Assembly: GCA_035626675.1 (NCBI GenBank)
Contig: DASPNH010000171.1
Coordinates: 1 to 59,285, forward strand
DNA: 59,285 nucleotides
Source of the DNA: DASPNH01 sp035626675
Lineage (GTDB): Bacteria; Desulfobacterota; Binatia; UBA1149; CAITLU01
Direction: 5' to 3'
The stretch's first letter is position 1. Each line of letters opens with the position of its first letter. The translations under genes were made by a program, and so were the position numbers. The notes under the pieces were generated by a model. That model ran no database searches. It saw nothing but the letters and a program-made list of their open reading frames with translations, and was not told where the DNA came from. Shown here piece by piece: positions 27,331 to 36,319 of this stretch.

Positions 27331-28827
27331 TCAGTGTAACGACCAGGCTGGAGCGGCGTCCAGTGAGATCTGAAAGACGGGCTGGGCGATCGTGAACATC
27401 ACCGCCGTCACCACCAGCACCGAAAGGACGTTGAGGGCGAAACCGACCCTGGCCATGTAAGCGACGCTCAGGTAGCCGGTCGAGAACACGATCGCGTTGG
27501 GCGCGGTTCCCGACGGCAGCATGAACCCGAGCGATGCCGAAAGCGTACACGGCAGCATGAGCAGGATCGGGTCGGTGCCGGTGGCCGCCGCGCTGGAGGC
27601 GATGATCGGCATCATGATGCTGACCAGGGCGGTATTGGTCATGACTTCGGTCAGAAACGTGATCGACAGACAGACCAGGAACACCTTGGCGAGCGCGCTG
27701 ATGCCGGCCATGCCGCCGAGGTTGCTGCCGATCCACTGGGCCAGCCCGGTCACGCGCGTCGCATCGGCGAGCGCGAAACCGCCGCCGAGCAGTATAAGGA
27801 CTCCCCAGGGAAGGCGTGTCGCAGACGCCCAATCCATCAGGCGCTGGCCGTTCTGGCCGGAGGGGAGCACGAACAGCAGCAGCGCCATCGCGATGGCTAC
27901 CGTCGAGTCACCGACGCGTGCCGGAAGGGGCAGCAGCTGCGACCATCCGGGCACGATCAGGCCGCCCATGTCGATCGGGGTTCGGAACATCCAGAGGAAG
28001 GCAGTGACGGCGAACACGGCGAGCACGCGCTTCTCGGCCGTCGACATCGCTCCGAGGGCCGCGCGCTGCTCGCGCATCATGGCACCGTCGATGCGCAGCG
28101 AGCGCTTCCACAACGGCGAGGCAACACGTACGAGGTACAGCCACGTCAAAGGGACGAGCACCAGGGCCACCGGCGTACCCACCAGCATCCACTGCAGAAA
28201 GCCCACCGGCGGAGCTTGGGGAAAGATCCTTGCCATGGCGCCGACGAAGATCGCGTTGGGCGGCGTTCCGACGATCGTCGCCAGACCGCCGATGGTCGCG
28301 GCGTGTGCAACGGCCAGCATGAGCGGCGCAGCGAGGTCTCGCTCCAGGCCCGGGTCCGTGCGGCCGAACTGGGCGATGACGGCAGTGGCGATGGGAAGCA
28401 TCATCATCGTCGTGGCCGCGTTCGAGATCCACGCCGAGATGGCGGCCGTGGCGACCATGAAACCGAGCACGATGCCCGCCGGCGAGCTTCCGAACGAGGC
28501 GATGATCCACAGCGCCATGCGTCGATGCAGGTTCCAGCGTTCCACGGCCGTGGCGATGATGAGGCCACCGAGAAAGAGGAAGTTCGTCTCGCTGGCGTAC
28601 GGGCGGGTGATGTCGTCGGCCTGCATCGCACCGGTCAGCGGGAGCAGCACGACGGGTAGCAGTGCCGTGGCGGCGGGCGGCAGCGCTTCGGTCAGCCACC
28701 AGATCGCCATCCACGCTCCGGTGGCAGCGGTCCACTGACCGGCCGTCGGCAGGCCGTCAACGGCGGGCGCAAGGCCGATGGCCAGAAAGGCGAGCGGCCC
28801 GGCCAGCAATCCCAGGCGCCCGACCAT
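27331..28827 (-). CDS. DASS/SLC13 sodium-coupled dicarboxylate or sulfate symporter
   Basis: Membrane transporter of 498 residues from the divalent anion:Na+ symporter family. The two sodium/substrate signatures are present: SNAATTMMMLPIA (near residue 135) and TNTALVSIMMPI (near 390), together with VGTPPNAIFVG and PSGTAPNAIVFSTGY loops of the DASS fold. About eleven hydrophobic segments are visible. The anion (succinate, malate, sulfate) cannot be told. ATG 28827 was chosen since it lies five bases after the NUDIX stop. It belongs to the DHH-NUDIX-SLC13-VOC operon. Confidence 0.93.
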   Translation of the reverse strand: MVGRLGLLAGPLAFLAIGLAPAVDGLPTAGQWTAATGAWMAIWWLTEALPPAATALLPVVLLPLTGAMQADDITRPYASETNFLFLGGLIIATAVERWNLHRRMALWIIASFGSSPAGIVLGFMVATAAISAWISNAATTMMMLPIATAVIAQFGRTDPGLERDLAAPLMLAVAHAATIGGLATIVGTPPNAIFVGAMARIFPQAPPVGFLQWMLVGTPVALVLVPLTWLYLVRVASPLWKRSLRIDGAMMREQRAALGAMSTAEKRVLAVFAVTAFLWMFRTPIDMGGLIVPGWSQLLPLPARVGDSTVAIAMALLLFVLPSGQNGQRLMDWASATRLPWGVLILLGGGFALADATRVTGLAQWIGSNLGGMAGISALAKVFLVCLSITFLTEVMTNTALVSIMMPIIASSAAATGTDPILLMLPCTLSASLGFMLPSGTAPNAIVFSTGYLSVAYMARVGFALNVLSVLVVTAVMFTIAQPVFQISLDAAPAWSLH

Positions 28828-28832
28828 TCGGC

Positions 28833-29378
28833 TCAGGCCTTCAAATCGCCACAGTGCTCGAAAAGAGTGTCGAGGGCAGCAGCCCGGAAGATTCCCCAGC
28901 TCTTCCAGGATGGCTGCATTCGTCGCAATGCGCTGGCATAGCTCGGAAGCTCCTGCGGAAGGGCCTCCTTCCAGTCGGAGATCTTCTCGTCGGGATCGTT
29001 GCTGCGCAATTCGCCGTCGAGCTCGCGCACCATGAACATGTAGGTGCAAAAGCGTGCGCGCATGCCCCCGGACTCGTACTCGATACGCGCGACGAAGCGG
29101 TCGATCTTGACGGTCAGGTTGGTCTCTTCCCAGATCTCGCGCAGGAGCGCGTCATCGACGTTCTCTCCGCGCTGGATGCCGCCCGAAGGCAGTCGCATGA
29201 CCGAGCCCGGATAGCTCTGCTTGGTCTGAAGGAGGAAGCGGCCGTTGGGGCGGAGGATTGCCATGCACACCTCGCCCTCGTTGCGCTCCCGCACCGGCGG
29301 GAAGTGCAACGTGGGCAAGGGACAAACGATGGATTTTGGCTGACCGTATTTTGCTGAGAGAGTCTCGAGTTGGCTCAC
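28833..29378 (-). CDS. NUDIX hydrolase
   Basis: Protein of 181 residues with a NUDIX domain (about residues 30-160). The box reads GIQRGENVDDALLREIWEET followed by NL: catalytic Glu residues of REIWEE are intact, but the usual Gly of E-E-x-G is Asn. The first Gly of the box is present. The enzyme is expected to hydrolyse a nucleoside diphosphate linked to X; the substrate is unknown. The start is GTG overlapping the DHH gene stop (GTGA), preferred over an upstream ATG at 29426 that would lie deep in the DHH gene. Confidence 0.88.
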   Translation of the reverse strand: MSQLETLSAKYGQPKSIVCPLPTLHFPPVRERNEGEVCMAILRPNGRFLLQTKQSYPGSVMRLPSGGIQRGENVDDALLREIWEETNLTVKIDRFVARIEYESGGMRARFCTYMFMVRELDGELRSNDPDEKISDWKEALPQELPSYASALRRMQPSWKSWGIFRAAALDTLFEHCGDLKA

Positions 29379-30349
29379 AAATCGACTTCCCGGTTCAGGG
29401 CATCGGCCGCCATATCGGCCAGACAATCTGCACGCCCCGGACCAGGAACATCCATCTCACAGCCGGAAGCGGCCTCGTGACCGCCTCCTCCGAAATTCGC
29501 GGCCAGCCGCGAGAGATCGATCGGACAATCCGGAGTGCGGCGGAAGCTTATACCGCCACCCCTCCGGTCGTAAAGCGCGAAGACCGCGCGCCGGAAACGT
29601 CCGCGCCAACGGTCGGCGATCTCGCCCGGATAGCCGTCGCACTCGGCAGCGACGACCGTCAGATCACGGCCTGGCACCTCTCGCACGCGACGCGTGCCGT
29701 CGGCCAGGCGCATCGTCGCCTCCAGGTCTCGCTCGACCCGATCACGCGCGCGTCGCAGCTCCGGTCCGTAGGTCAGGTTGCTGTCCATCGACAGCAGCGC
29801 CTTGAACGCATCGGCCTGCTCCATCGCCCGCACGGTCAGTGCGAGCTCGCGCGAGCCCTCGATCTGCAGGACCCAGCGATCGATGTCGTCGGCCGCGAGC
29901 ACGAGGTTGCGCAGCGCCAACAGTCCGGGCTTGGATTCGCCGCGCTCGGCAGCGCGACGACACAGGTATTCGTAGAGCAGGCGGCTCGCGGCGTACTTCA
30001 TGTCGAGCACGTGGTCGGTGAAGTTGACGCGCAGCCCGCCCTTGTTGCGAGCTTCCAGGGCCGTCTTGTGATGGTCGACCCAATACACTTCCAACCCGCG
30101 CTCGATGAGCGCGTTCAAATGGTTGGTCGTCTCGTCGGAGCGCCAGGAGATATCGGTTACCCACAACTCTTCGTTGTCCGGGCGCTCGGGTGAATAGGCT
30201 TGTAGAGTTTCGTCGATCTGGCGATTGCTCGCGAAGGTGGCTTGGTAGGGGCGGCCGGCGAAATATCGCGCAGCGACCACAGCGCAGGTGAGCCCGTCGA
30301 GGCAATTCGGTCCATGACTGACTACAGTTACACGACGTCCAGCAGGCAT
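29375..30349 (-). CDS. DHH-family phosphoesterase
   Basis: Protein of 324 residues of the DHH/DHHA1 superfamily (NrnA, RecJ and related). N-terminal DHH domain: VVSHGPNCLDGLTCAVV (metal motif, where the common 'DxDG' is 'CLDG'), VTDISWR and YWVDHHKTA (the DHH motif). C-terminal DHHA1 domain: FGGGGHEAASGCEM. Known members cleave nano-RNA, pAp or cyclic dinucleotide products. The altered first motif (Asn-Cys-Leu-Asp) weakens a firm activity call. Start set at ATG 30349; a TTG at 30385 is also in frame. It leads the four-gene operon. Confidence 0.88.
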   Translation of the reverse strand: MPAGRRVTVVSHGPNCLDGLTCAVVAARYFAGRPYQATFASNRQIDETLQAYSPERPDNEELWVTDISWRSDETTNHLNALIERGLEVYWVDHHKTALEARNKGGLRVNFTDHVLDMKYAASRLLYEYLCRRAAERGESKPGLLALRNLVLAADDIDRWVLQIEGSRELALTVRAMEQADAFKALLSMDSNLTYGPELRRARDRVERDLEATMRLADGTRRVREVPGRDLTVVAAECDGYPGEIADRWRGRFRRAVFALYDRRGGGISFRRTPDCPIDLSRLAANFGGGGHEAASGCEMDVPGPGRADCLADMAADALNREVDL

Positions 30350-30478
30350 AAGTGACAACTCTACCGTCTCAGCGCCAGAAGACAACGAGCTAATTCGCCG
30401 CCCCGTACGCTTGGTACTATCCCCTTTCGACGCCGCACGCGGCCAACACTTGCAGCGGCAGATGGGATTTTTACCGGC

Positions 30479-31507
30479 TCAGGCTCCAGGCGTGCCGGTA
30501 TTGCCCGTGGTTGCAGAACTTACGGGTTTCACACTCTCGAACGAGTGCGACGCGATGGAGCGGTAGCACGCATCGGCAACCGCCACGGCCGAGAGCGCTT
30601 CGACGTAGGGGATTGCCGGTCCGGCCCCGCTCGAAACGTCGCGAACCAGCTGCTCGAGCAGCTCACGTACCGTCATGCGCGCCGGCTCGATGGCCAGGTT
30701 CTCTCGTCCTCGCGGGCCGATGCGATAGCCGGTGCCGAGCACGTGGTCGACGATGAGTTGACCTCGCTCACCGCTGACCTCGATGAGGCCGTTGCGGCTG
30801 TCCGTCGTGCGCGAGCACGCCACCTGAGCCATCGCGGTGCTTCCTTCGAGCACGAGGGATGCAATGAAGCTGTCCTCGGTACCGCGCGTGTAGATGCTGC
30901 GCGCACGCGCGCATACGCTGCTGACCCGGAACCCGGAAAGCCATTGCAGCAGATCGAAGCAATGCACGCCGGTGTGCAGGATGTTTCCGCCTCCGGAGCG
31001 CGACGGATCGTCGAGCCAATCGATCGAAAGCTGCGGGGGAAAACGCTGGCTGAACAGGAACGAGTCGATGCGTCCCAGCGATGGCAGCTCACGGCGCAGC
31101 GCGGCGACGGCGGCGTTGAGGCGCAGCGTGTGCCCCGCCAGGCAATAGGTGCCGCTGGCCTCGAGCGCGCCCAGGATGGTGCGACCAGCGTCGAGGTCGG
31201 CGGCGACCGGCTTTTCGATCAGCAGGCGCTTGCCTGCACCGACCGCAGCGGCGACGAGCTCGGGCAGAAGGTTGGGGACCGTGACGAGGATGACGGTGTC
31301 GATGTCCTCGCGCCGTACCAGGTCGAGCGCGGAATCGGTGAAATCGCAGCCGAGCTCTCTCGCGAGCTTCTCGCCTTCTGCACGGTTGCGGCGCGAGATC
31401 GCGACCAGCTCGATGCCTTCGACGTCGGTGGCGGCGTGCCGTGCGTAGCGGCTTCCGTGACGACCCACCCCGACGATACCCGCGCGCACGTGCACCTTGC
31501 CAGTCAT
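30479..31507 (-). CDS. Gfo/Idh/MocA-family oxidoreductase
   Basis: NAD(P)-dependent sugar or inositol dehydrogenase-type protein, 342 residues. The Rossmann start is GIVGVGRHGSRYARHA, the signature EKPVAADLDAGR holds the catalytic-type Lys, and the C-terminal alpha/beta domain follows (GGGNILHTGVHCFDLLQWLSG with the usual His). The substrate is unknown. The gene is 129 bases upstream of the DHH operon on the same strand; no promoter or terminator was evident between them. Confidence 0.93.
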   Translation of the reverse strand: MTGKVHVRAGIVGVGRHGSRYARHAATDVEGIELVAISRRNRAEGEKLARELGCDFTDSALDLVRREDIDTVILVTVPNLLPELVAAAVGAGKRLLIEKPVAADLDAGRTILGALEASGTYCLAGHTLRLNAAVAALRRELPSLGRIDSFLFSQRFPPQLSIDWLDDPSRSGGGNILHTGVHCFDLLQWLSGFRVSSVCARARSIYTRGTEDSFIASLVLEGSTAMAQVACSRTTDSRNGLIEVSGERGQLIVDHVLGTGYRIGPRGRENLAIEPARMTVRELLEQLVRDVSSGAGPAIPYVEALSAVAVADACYRSIASHSFESVKPVSSATTGNTGTPGA

Positions 31508-31590
31508 GCCCGAAGCCTACTCGGCCGCGCATGACGCTCAAGTCCCGAGCCGACCTTGCATCCTTTGTCCGGTGTTCCTATCGCCTCGCC

Positions 31591-32319
31591 ATGGCCCGAT
31601 CTGCTTCTGGACGCGCCGCGGGTCCGAAACCCGCGGCGCGGCGCCCGCAAAAGGTTGTAGCGGTGGACAATCAGGTGCTGCCGCGCGTCATCCGCCGTCT
31701 GCGAGCGGCGTACCGGGTGTCGCAGGCGCCGGTGGTCACGTTGATCTCCCAGACGACGCATGAGCCGTACCGTGTGCTGGCAGCGTGCATCCTCAGCCTG
31801 CGAACGCAGGATGCGACGACGGCGAAGGCGGCGGACAGGCTGTTCGCCCTGGCTCCCGACGTGCACGCGCTGGCGGCCGCCGATCCCGTGGAAGTCGAGA
31901 AGGCCATCTATCCCGTAGGGTTCTATCGAACCAAGGCGCCGAGACTCGTCGAGATGGCGCGGCGCATCGTCACCGAGTTCGGTGGTCGCGTGCCCGATGA
32001 CATCGACTTGCTGCTGACATTGAAGGGAGTGGGGCGCAAGACCGCCAATCTGGTAGTTGGCGCCGGCTACGAGAAACCGGCGATCTGCGTCGACACCCAC
32101 GTTCACCGCATCTCGAATCGTCTCGGGTACGTCCGGACGAAGACACCGGACAAAACCGAGATGGCGCTGCGGGAAAAACTCCCGGCCCGCTACTGGCTGC
32201 AGTACAACGATCTGCTCGTCAGCTTCGGACAGACGACCTGCAAGCCGATCTCGCCGTTGTGCAGCACGTGTCCACTCGCGCAATGGTGCCCGCGCATCGG
32301 TGTCGGGCAGAGCCGATAA
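31591..32319 (+). CDS. nth: Endonuclease III (DNA glycosylase/AP lyase)
   Basis: Base-excision repair enzyme that removes oxidised pyrimidines and cleaves the abasic site. The protein is 242 residues with a basic N-terminal extension of about 25 residues. The helix-hairpin-helix LLTLKGVGRKTANLV carries the catalytic Lys, DTHVHRISNRLG carries the catalytic Asp, and the [4Fe-4S] cluster motif is C-x6-C-x2-C-x5-C (CKPISPLCSTCPLAQWC). The start is the ATG opening MARSASGRA; upstream in-frame codons lie in the divergent oxidoreductase promoter zone. It converges on the NorD-like gene. Confidence 0.95.
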   Translation: MARSASGRAAGPKPAARRPQKVVAVDNQVLPRVIRRLRAAYRVSQAPVVTLISQTTHEPYRVLAACILSLRTQDATTAKAADRLFALAPDVHALAAADPVEVEKAIYPVGFYRTKAPRLVEMARRIVTEFGGRVPDDIDLLLTLKGVGRKTANLVVGAGYEKPAICVDTHVHRISNRLGYVRTKTPDKTEMALREKLPARYWLQYNDLLVSFGQTTCKPISPLCSTCPLAQWCPRIGVGQSR

Positions 32320-32332
32320 ACACGCATTTCCC

Positions 32333-32387
32333 ATGCGCGCGTCAGCTTGCGCACCTGCCGGCGGTCATCCTATGCGCGCGTCAGCTT
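32333..32387. repeat. 16-bp direct repeat at the NorD-like gene's 3' end
   Basis: The 16-base sequence ATGCGCGCGTCAGCTT occurs exactly at 32333-32348 and 32372-32387, offset by 39 bases. The second copy contains the last codons and stop of the NorD-like gene (read on the minus strand) and the first copy lies just downstream. It looks like the scar of a small local duplication of the gene end; no further copies were seen. Confidence 0.7.
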
Positions 32388-35300
32388 CCGATATATCCGC
32401 ACCAGCTCGCGCGGCAGCTCGTGGATGTCGTCGATGACCGCGTAGCGCGAGCTCGGGCACATCTCTCCGAGGTAGTCGTGGCCGGCCGGGTCGACGGTGA
32501 TGCAGAAGGTTTGCATCCCCCGCCGTTCCAGCTCGCGCAGGGCCTGCAAGGTGTCGCGGATGCCGTAGACGTTGGAGCGACGGTCGTCGCCATAATCGTA
32601 GTCCTGGGGGAAGCCGTCGCTGAGAAGGATCAGGTGGCGTGCCCGAGCCGTCGTACGCGAGAGCTTCTCGCCGGCGTGCCGCAGCGCCGCGCCCATGCGC
32701 GTCGAGCGCTTGGGCTGGATGCCGCCGAGTCGCCCTCGTACTCGGTCGCTCAAGCGCTCGCCGAAAGACTTGACGTGGTAGACCTCGACGTTGTCGCGGC
32801 CGTGGCCCGAAAAGCCGTAGATGGCGTAGCTGTCGCGGATTTCGTCCAGGACCTGCGCCAGAACCACGAGCGTGTCCTTGGTCAGGTCGATGACGCGCCT
32901 GGGCTCGCTGCCTTCGGTGCTGCCGGGCAACGGTTCGTCGGTGGACGCGCTCATGTCCAGGAGGAAGAGTGTGGCGACGTCACGCTCTTCGGGCTTGCGC
33001 GCCACGTACAGCCGGTCGCTCGGCGTGCGGCGCGTGCGCCGATCGGCATGAGCTTCGACCAGTGCATTGAGGTCGAACTCCTCGCCGTGCTCCATGCGCG
33101 GAACGCGCCGCAGCTGCTCGGGCCGGATCAGCTGCATGTCGCGCTTGATCTGCTCGACCAGTTCACCCGACCGCTCGAGCGCGCCGGCAAAGAATTCGCC
33201 AGCGTCCTCCTCACCCTCGGTCTCGGTCAGACGGCACCACCGGCGCCGATAGTCGGCGATGGTGTAGTCCCATTCGTCGTAGTGAAGCTGAGCCGCCGTG
33301 GCCTGGCGAGACAGCCACGCTCGCACGGCCGAGGTGTCGCCTGCAGTGAGCTTCTCGCGCAGCTCACGCAGCTGCTCGGCGGGCAGCTTGCCGAGCAGGT
33401 CGGTGACGTAAAGGCCGAGGCCCTCCTCGATGCGCCCATGCGCTTCGGTGATCTTCAGATCCGCGCCGCGCTCGAGCAGAGAGCGCAGCTCATCCAGCGA
33501 CAGCGGTCGTCCCGCCGATGGCGGTGCGCCCTCGTCATCGGACAGCTGCAGCCGCACGTCCGCACCGGCGCCGTCGTTCGGTTCGGCTCGCGAAGGATCG
33601 GGTCGCCACGGGGCGGTGTTGTCGCGGCGCTCGCCATCCTCGAGATGCTCGAACGGGTCGACGACGGTCGCGCCGCCCATCTCCACCATGCCGATCTCCT
33701 CGCCGTCCTCGATTCCGCGTGCATTGGCGAAGGCCAGCCCCGAGTAGAACGCGATCGTCAGAGCCGCGCTGTCGTAGACGCTGGCCTGTTCGCTGCGCAG
33801 GAGCTCGACGCTGGATGCGAGCAGCTCGCCCTGGGCGCGCAGCCGCGGCTCCAGCTCGGACACCTCGCGGGCAGCCACGCCCATCTGGAACAGGGTCTCG
33901 AGCAGGCGCTCGTCGTGACGATCCTGCGCGGCAGGCACGGCGGCCTCGGCATAGGCGCGGCCGAGCCTTCGCATCTGTGCCGCCAGGCCCGGAAAGTCAC
34001 GCTGCAGGCGCGAATCGAGCCGGATCCCGTCCAGCAGCACGAACAGCGAGCTGGCCAGCAGCGGGTTGGGAAAGCAGGCCAGGAACGCGATGACGTCGGC
34101 GCCTTCGGCTTGCTCTGCCAGAGGTGGGCTCCATCCGCGCGCGACGAGCTCAGGCAGCAGCAGATCGTAGGTTCCGTATTCGAAACGTGCGGCGATGTGC
34201 GAAGTCACGAGCTTGTACAAGGCGGCGTTGTCTTCGGAACTGGGAAATACGTCGATGCGTTCGGGCAGCCGGATGCTGACGTCCTCGGGCGCGGCCAGTG
34301 GCGGCCGTACCCACAGACCCGGCGCGCCAGTGAGCTGGAACGAGCGGCGCGACATCATCGTCAGATAGCGGCGCAGCATGCCGTCGACCTCGGCAAAGCC
34401 GACGGCGCTGCTGTGCTGGACCAGAAGCTTGTGCGACGTGCCGGTCTCGAGACGAAAGTGTGCGGCGGCTGCCGCCATGTTGCCGCCAGCGAGCTCGAGC
34501 CCGTGCCAGACCCACAGTTCGATGCCTTGGCTGCCTCCGGCCTCGACGGCGCGATCGACCGTGCGCAGAAAGCTGGCCAGCAGCGCGGGCGCGGCGTCGG
34601 CAACGGTGGCAGCAAGGTCGAGAACTGCCGGCAGCCGCTCGTGCGGAATTCCGTGGAACACACCGGGCAGCAGGGGCACGGCTTCCGGGACGTCGTCGCA
34701 GTGTGCCGCTTTCGTCAGAATTCCGAGGAGCCTTCGCGCCAGCTCGTCGTCCAGCCGCGCCATCGCAGCCGGCAGCGTCTCCAGCAGCCGGGCGCAGCGT
34801 CGAGGATTGCCGCTGGACGCACACAGCTTCAGGACGAGCGAGCGCGCAGGGCGCGACAGGTCGCCGAGGCGGATCGGCACCTCGGGAGGTTTGGGGCTTC
34901 GTCCATGCGTGCCGATCGCGACGACGACTTCGGCCCAGGACCCGACTGCTTCCACGTCGAGCATCGACAGTAGGCGGGCGCCGCTTGCCAGGAACGCCTC
35001 TGCCAGGAACTCGCTGCGCCAGCCTCCGCGCGTGCTCAGCTCCTGCGCGCAGCTCTTCCAGGCGCGGATGCGCGGCAGGTCCAGGGACGACGCGTCCTGC
35101 GCGCAGGCGGCCGTGGCATCCACGAACGCGATCGCCAGGCGTCGTGATGACGAGGCCAGCTCCAATACGGCGTCGACCCAATGACGGCGAAGCTCATCGC
35201 TCCAACCCGTCAGAACCGCCGGCGAGAGACGGAAGAAGGCGATGGCGAGCTCGCGCTGCACGGCCTGCTCGCCCAGCAGCGACACCAACGCCGCCTCCCA

Positions 35301-35516
35301 CGCCCGGTAGCTGGCTGCGCCATCCTCGGCGGCCCGCGCGGCCTGGATCGTGAACGTATGCGCGAGGCTCACCGAAAGCGCCGCGATCGCATCGCCACGG
35401 GCGAGAACGCGCTCGCGCAGCGCAGCGTCGAGCCGAGCGAGAGTTTCCAGCGCCGCGGCGCCTTCGGCAGTTCCGCGCAAATGCCGGCTCTCGATCCAGG
35501 CGCGCGCGCCGCTCAC
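32370..35516 (-). CDS. NorD/CbbO-type von Willebrand factor A protein
   Basis: A very long protein (1,048 residues; typical NorD/CbbO members are about 600-800). The last 250 residues are a VWA domain with the MIDAS motif DMSAST (near residue 853), the later ILLSDGFPQDYDY strand and the family mark RDVATLFLLD. The first 600 residues look like helical repeat (HEAT-like) sequence. Family members act with a CbbQ/NorQ ATPase as a chaperone pair that activates or remodels metalloenzymes (nitric-oxide reductase, Rubisco and others). The start is GTG two bases after the ATPase stop. No Rubisco or Nor genes are in the window, so the client is unknown. Confidence 0.85.
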   Translation of the reverse strand: MSGARAWIESRHLRGTAEGAAALETLARLDAALRERVLARGDAIAALSVSLAHTFTIQAARAAEDGAASYRAWEAALVSLLGEQAVQRELAIAFFRLSPAVLTGWSDELRRHWVDAVLELASSSRRLAIAFVDATAACAQDASSLDLPRIRAWKSCAQELSTRGGWRSEFLAEAFLASGARLLSMLDVEAVGSWAEVVVAIGTHGRSPKPPEVPIRLGDLSRPARSLVLKLCASSGNPRRCARLLETLPAAMARLDDELARRLLGILTKAAHCDDVPEAVPLLPGVFHGIPHERLPAVLDLAATVADAAPALLASFLRTVDRAVEAGGSQGIELWVWHGLELAGGNMAAAAAHFRLETGTSHKLLVQHSSAVGFAEVDGMLRRYLTMMSRRSFQLTGAPGLWVRPPLAAPEDVSIRLPERIDVFPSSEDNAALYKLVTSHIAARFEYGTYDLLLPELVARGWSPPLAEQAEGADVIAFLACFPNPLLASSLFVLLDGIRLDSRLQRDFPGLAAQMRRLGRAYAEAAVPAAQDRHDERLLETLFQMGVAAREVSELEPRLRAQGELLASSVELLRSEQASVYDSAALTIAFYSGLAFANARGIEDGEEIGMVEMGGATVVDPFEHLEDGERRDNTAPWRPDPSRAEPNDGAGADVRLQLSDDEGAPPSAGRPLSLDELRSLLERGADLKITEAHGRIEEGLGLYVTDLLGKLPAEQLRELREKLTAGDTSAVRAWLSRQATAAQLHYDEWDYTIADYRRRWCRLTETEGEEDAGEFFAGALERSGELVEQIKRDMQLIRPEQLRRVPRMEHGEEFDLNALVEAHADRRTRRTPSDRLYVARKPEERDVATLFLLDMSASTDEPLPGSTEGSEPRRVIDLTKDTLVVLAQVLDEIRDSYAIYGFSGHGRDNVEVYHVKSFGERLSDRVRGRLGGIQPKRSTRMGAALRHAGEKLSRTTARARHLILLSDGFPQDYDYGDDRRSNVYGIRDTLQALRELERRGMQTFCITVDPAGHDYLGEMCPSSRYAVIDDIHELPRELVRIYRKLTRA

Positions 35517-35518
35517 GG

Positions 35519-36319
35519 TCAGGGGAAGATGGCGGTGACCAGCTCGGCGATGGCGGCCTGTGTCTGCCGGTCGTCGCTGAGGGCACGCACCGCCGTCGCC
35601 TCACAGGCGCGGCGGGCAGACATCCCCTGTGCGATCAGCTGTCCTGCATACACGAGCAGCCGCGCCGAGACGCCTTCCTCCAGACCACCCGACTTGAGCT
35701 CACGCACTCGTTCGCCGAGATGCGCGAGGTCGAGCGCGACGTCCATCGATACGCCGCTCTCGTGCGCGACGATCTCGGCCTCCTTGTCGCGCGATGGATA
35801 GTCGAACTCGAGCGTGACGAAACGCTGCCGGGTCGAGGGTTTGAGGTCCTTGAGGACCGACTGGTAGCCGGGGTTGTAGGATACGACCAGGCAGAAGTCG
35901 GGATGCGCCGTCAGGATCTGGCCGAGCTTGTCGATGGGAAGGATGCGACGATGATCGGTCAGCGGATGGATCAGGACCATCGTGTCCTTGCGCGCCTCGA
36001 CGATCTCGTCGAGATAGCACATCGCTCCCATGCGCGCGGCCTGCGTCAACGGACCGTCCATCCAGATGGTCTCGTCGCCGCGCACCAGATAGCGGCCGAT
36101 CAGATCGCTGCCGGTCAGGTCCTCGTTGCACGCCACGGTGATGAGTGAGAACGGGCGCTCGGTCGTCACCGGCAGCAGCTTCCAGGCCATGTACTCGACA
36201 AAGCGCGTCTTTCCGCAGCCGGTCGGTCCCTTGAGCAGGACAGGCAGCTTCTGCTCGTAGGCGGCCTCGAAGACCTCGACTTCGTCGCCGAGCGGCAGAT
36301 AGTAGGGCGCGTCGTGCAT
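35519..36319 (-). CDS. MoxR-type AAA+ ATPase of the CbbQ/NirQ/NorQ family
   Basis: AAA+ ATPase of 266 residues, the normal length for CbbQ/NorQ. Walker A is GPTGCGKTRF (near residue 32), Walker B is MCYLDEIVEAR (near residue 105), the sensor 1 Asn is in VVSYNPGYQS, and the arginine finger region is in STRQRFVTLEFDYP. The ending DDRQTQAAIAELV is also family-like. It pairs with the VWA protein just downstream. The start ATG overlaps the TPR gene stop by one base (TGATG), so the three genes form a coupled operon. Confidence 0.93.
   Translation of the reverse strand: MHDAPYYLPLGDEVEVFEAAYEQKLPVLLKGPTGCGKTRFVEYMAWKLLPVTTERPFSLITVACNEDLTGSDLIGRYLVRGDETIWMDGPLTQAARMGAMCYLDEIVEARKDTMVLIHPLTDHRRILPIDKLGQILTAHPDFCLVVSYNPGYQSVLKDLKPSTRQRFVTLEFDYPSRDKEAEIVAHESGVSMDVALDLAHLGERVRELKSGGLEEGVSARLLVYAGQLIAQGMSARRACEATAVRALSDDRQTQAAIAELVTAIFP

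Noticed and set aside
32259..34973. Very long open frame on the plus strand antisense to the NorD-like gene
   Set aside because: It has no recognisable domain and mirrors the codon structure of the VWA protein, as expected in GC-rich DNA.
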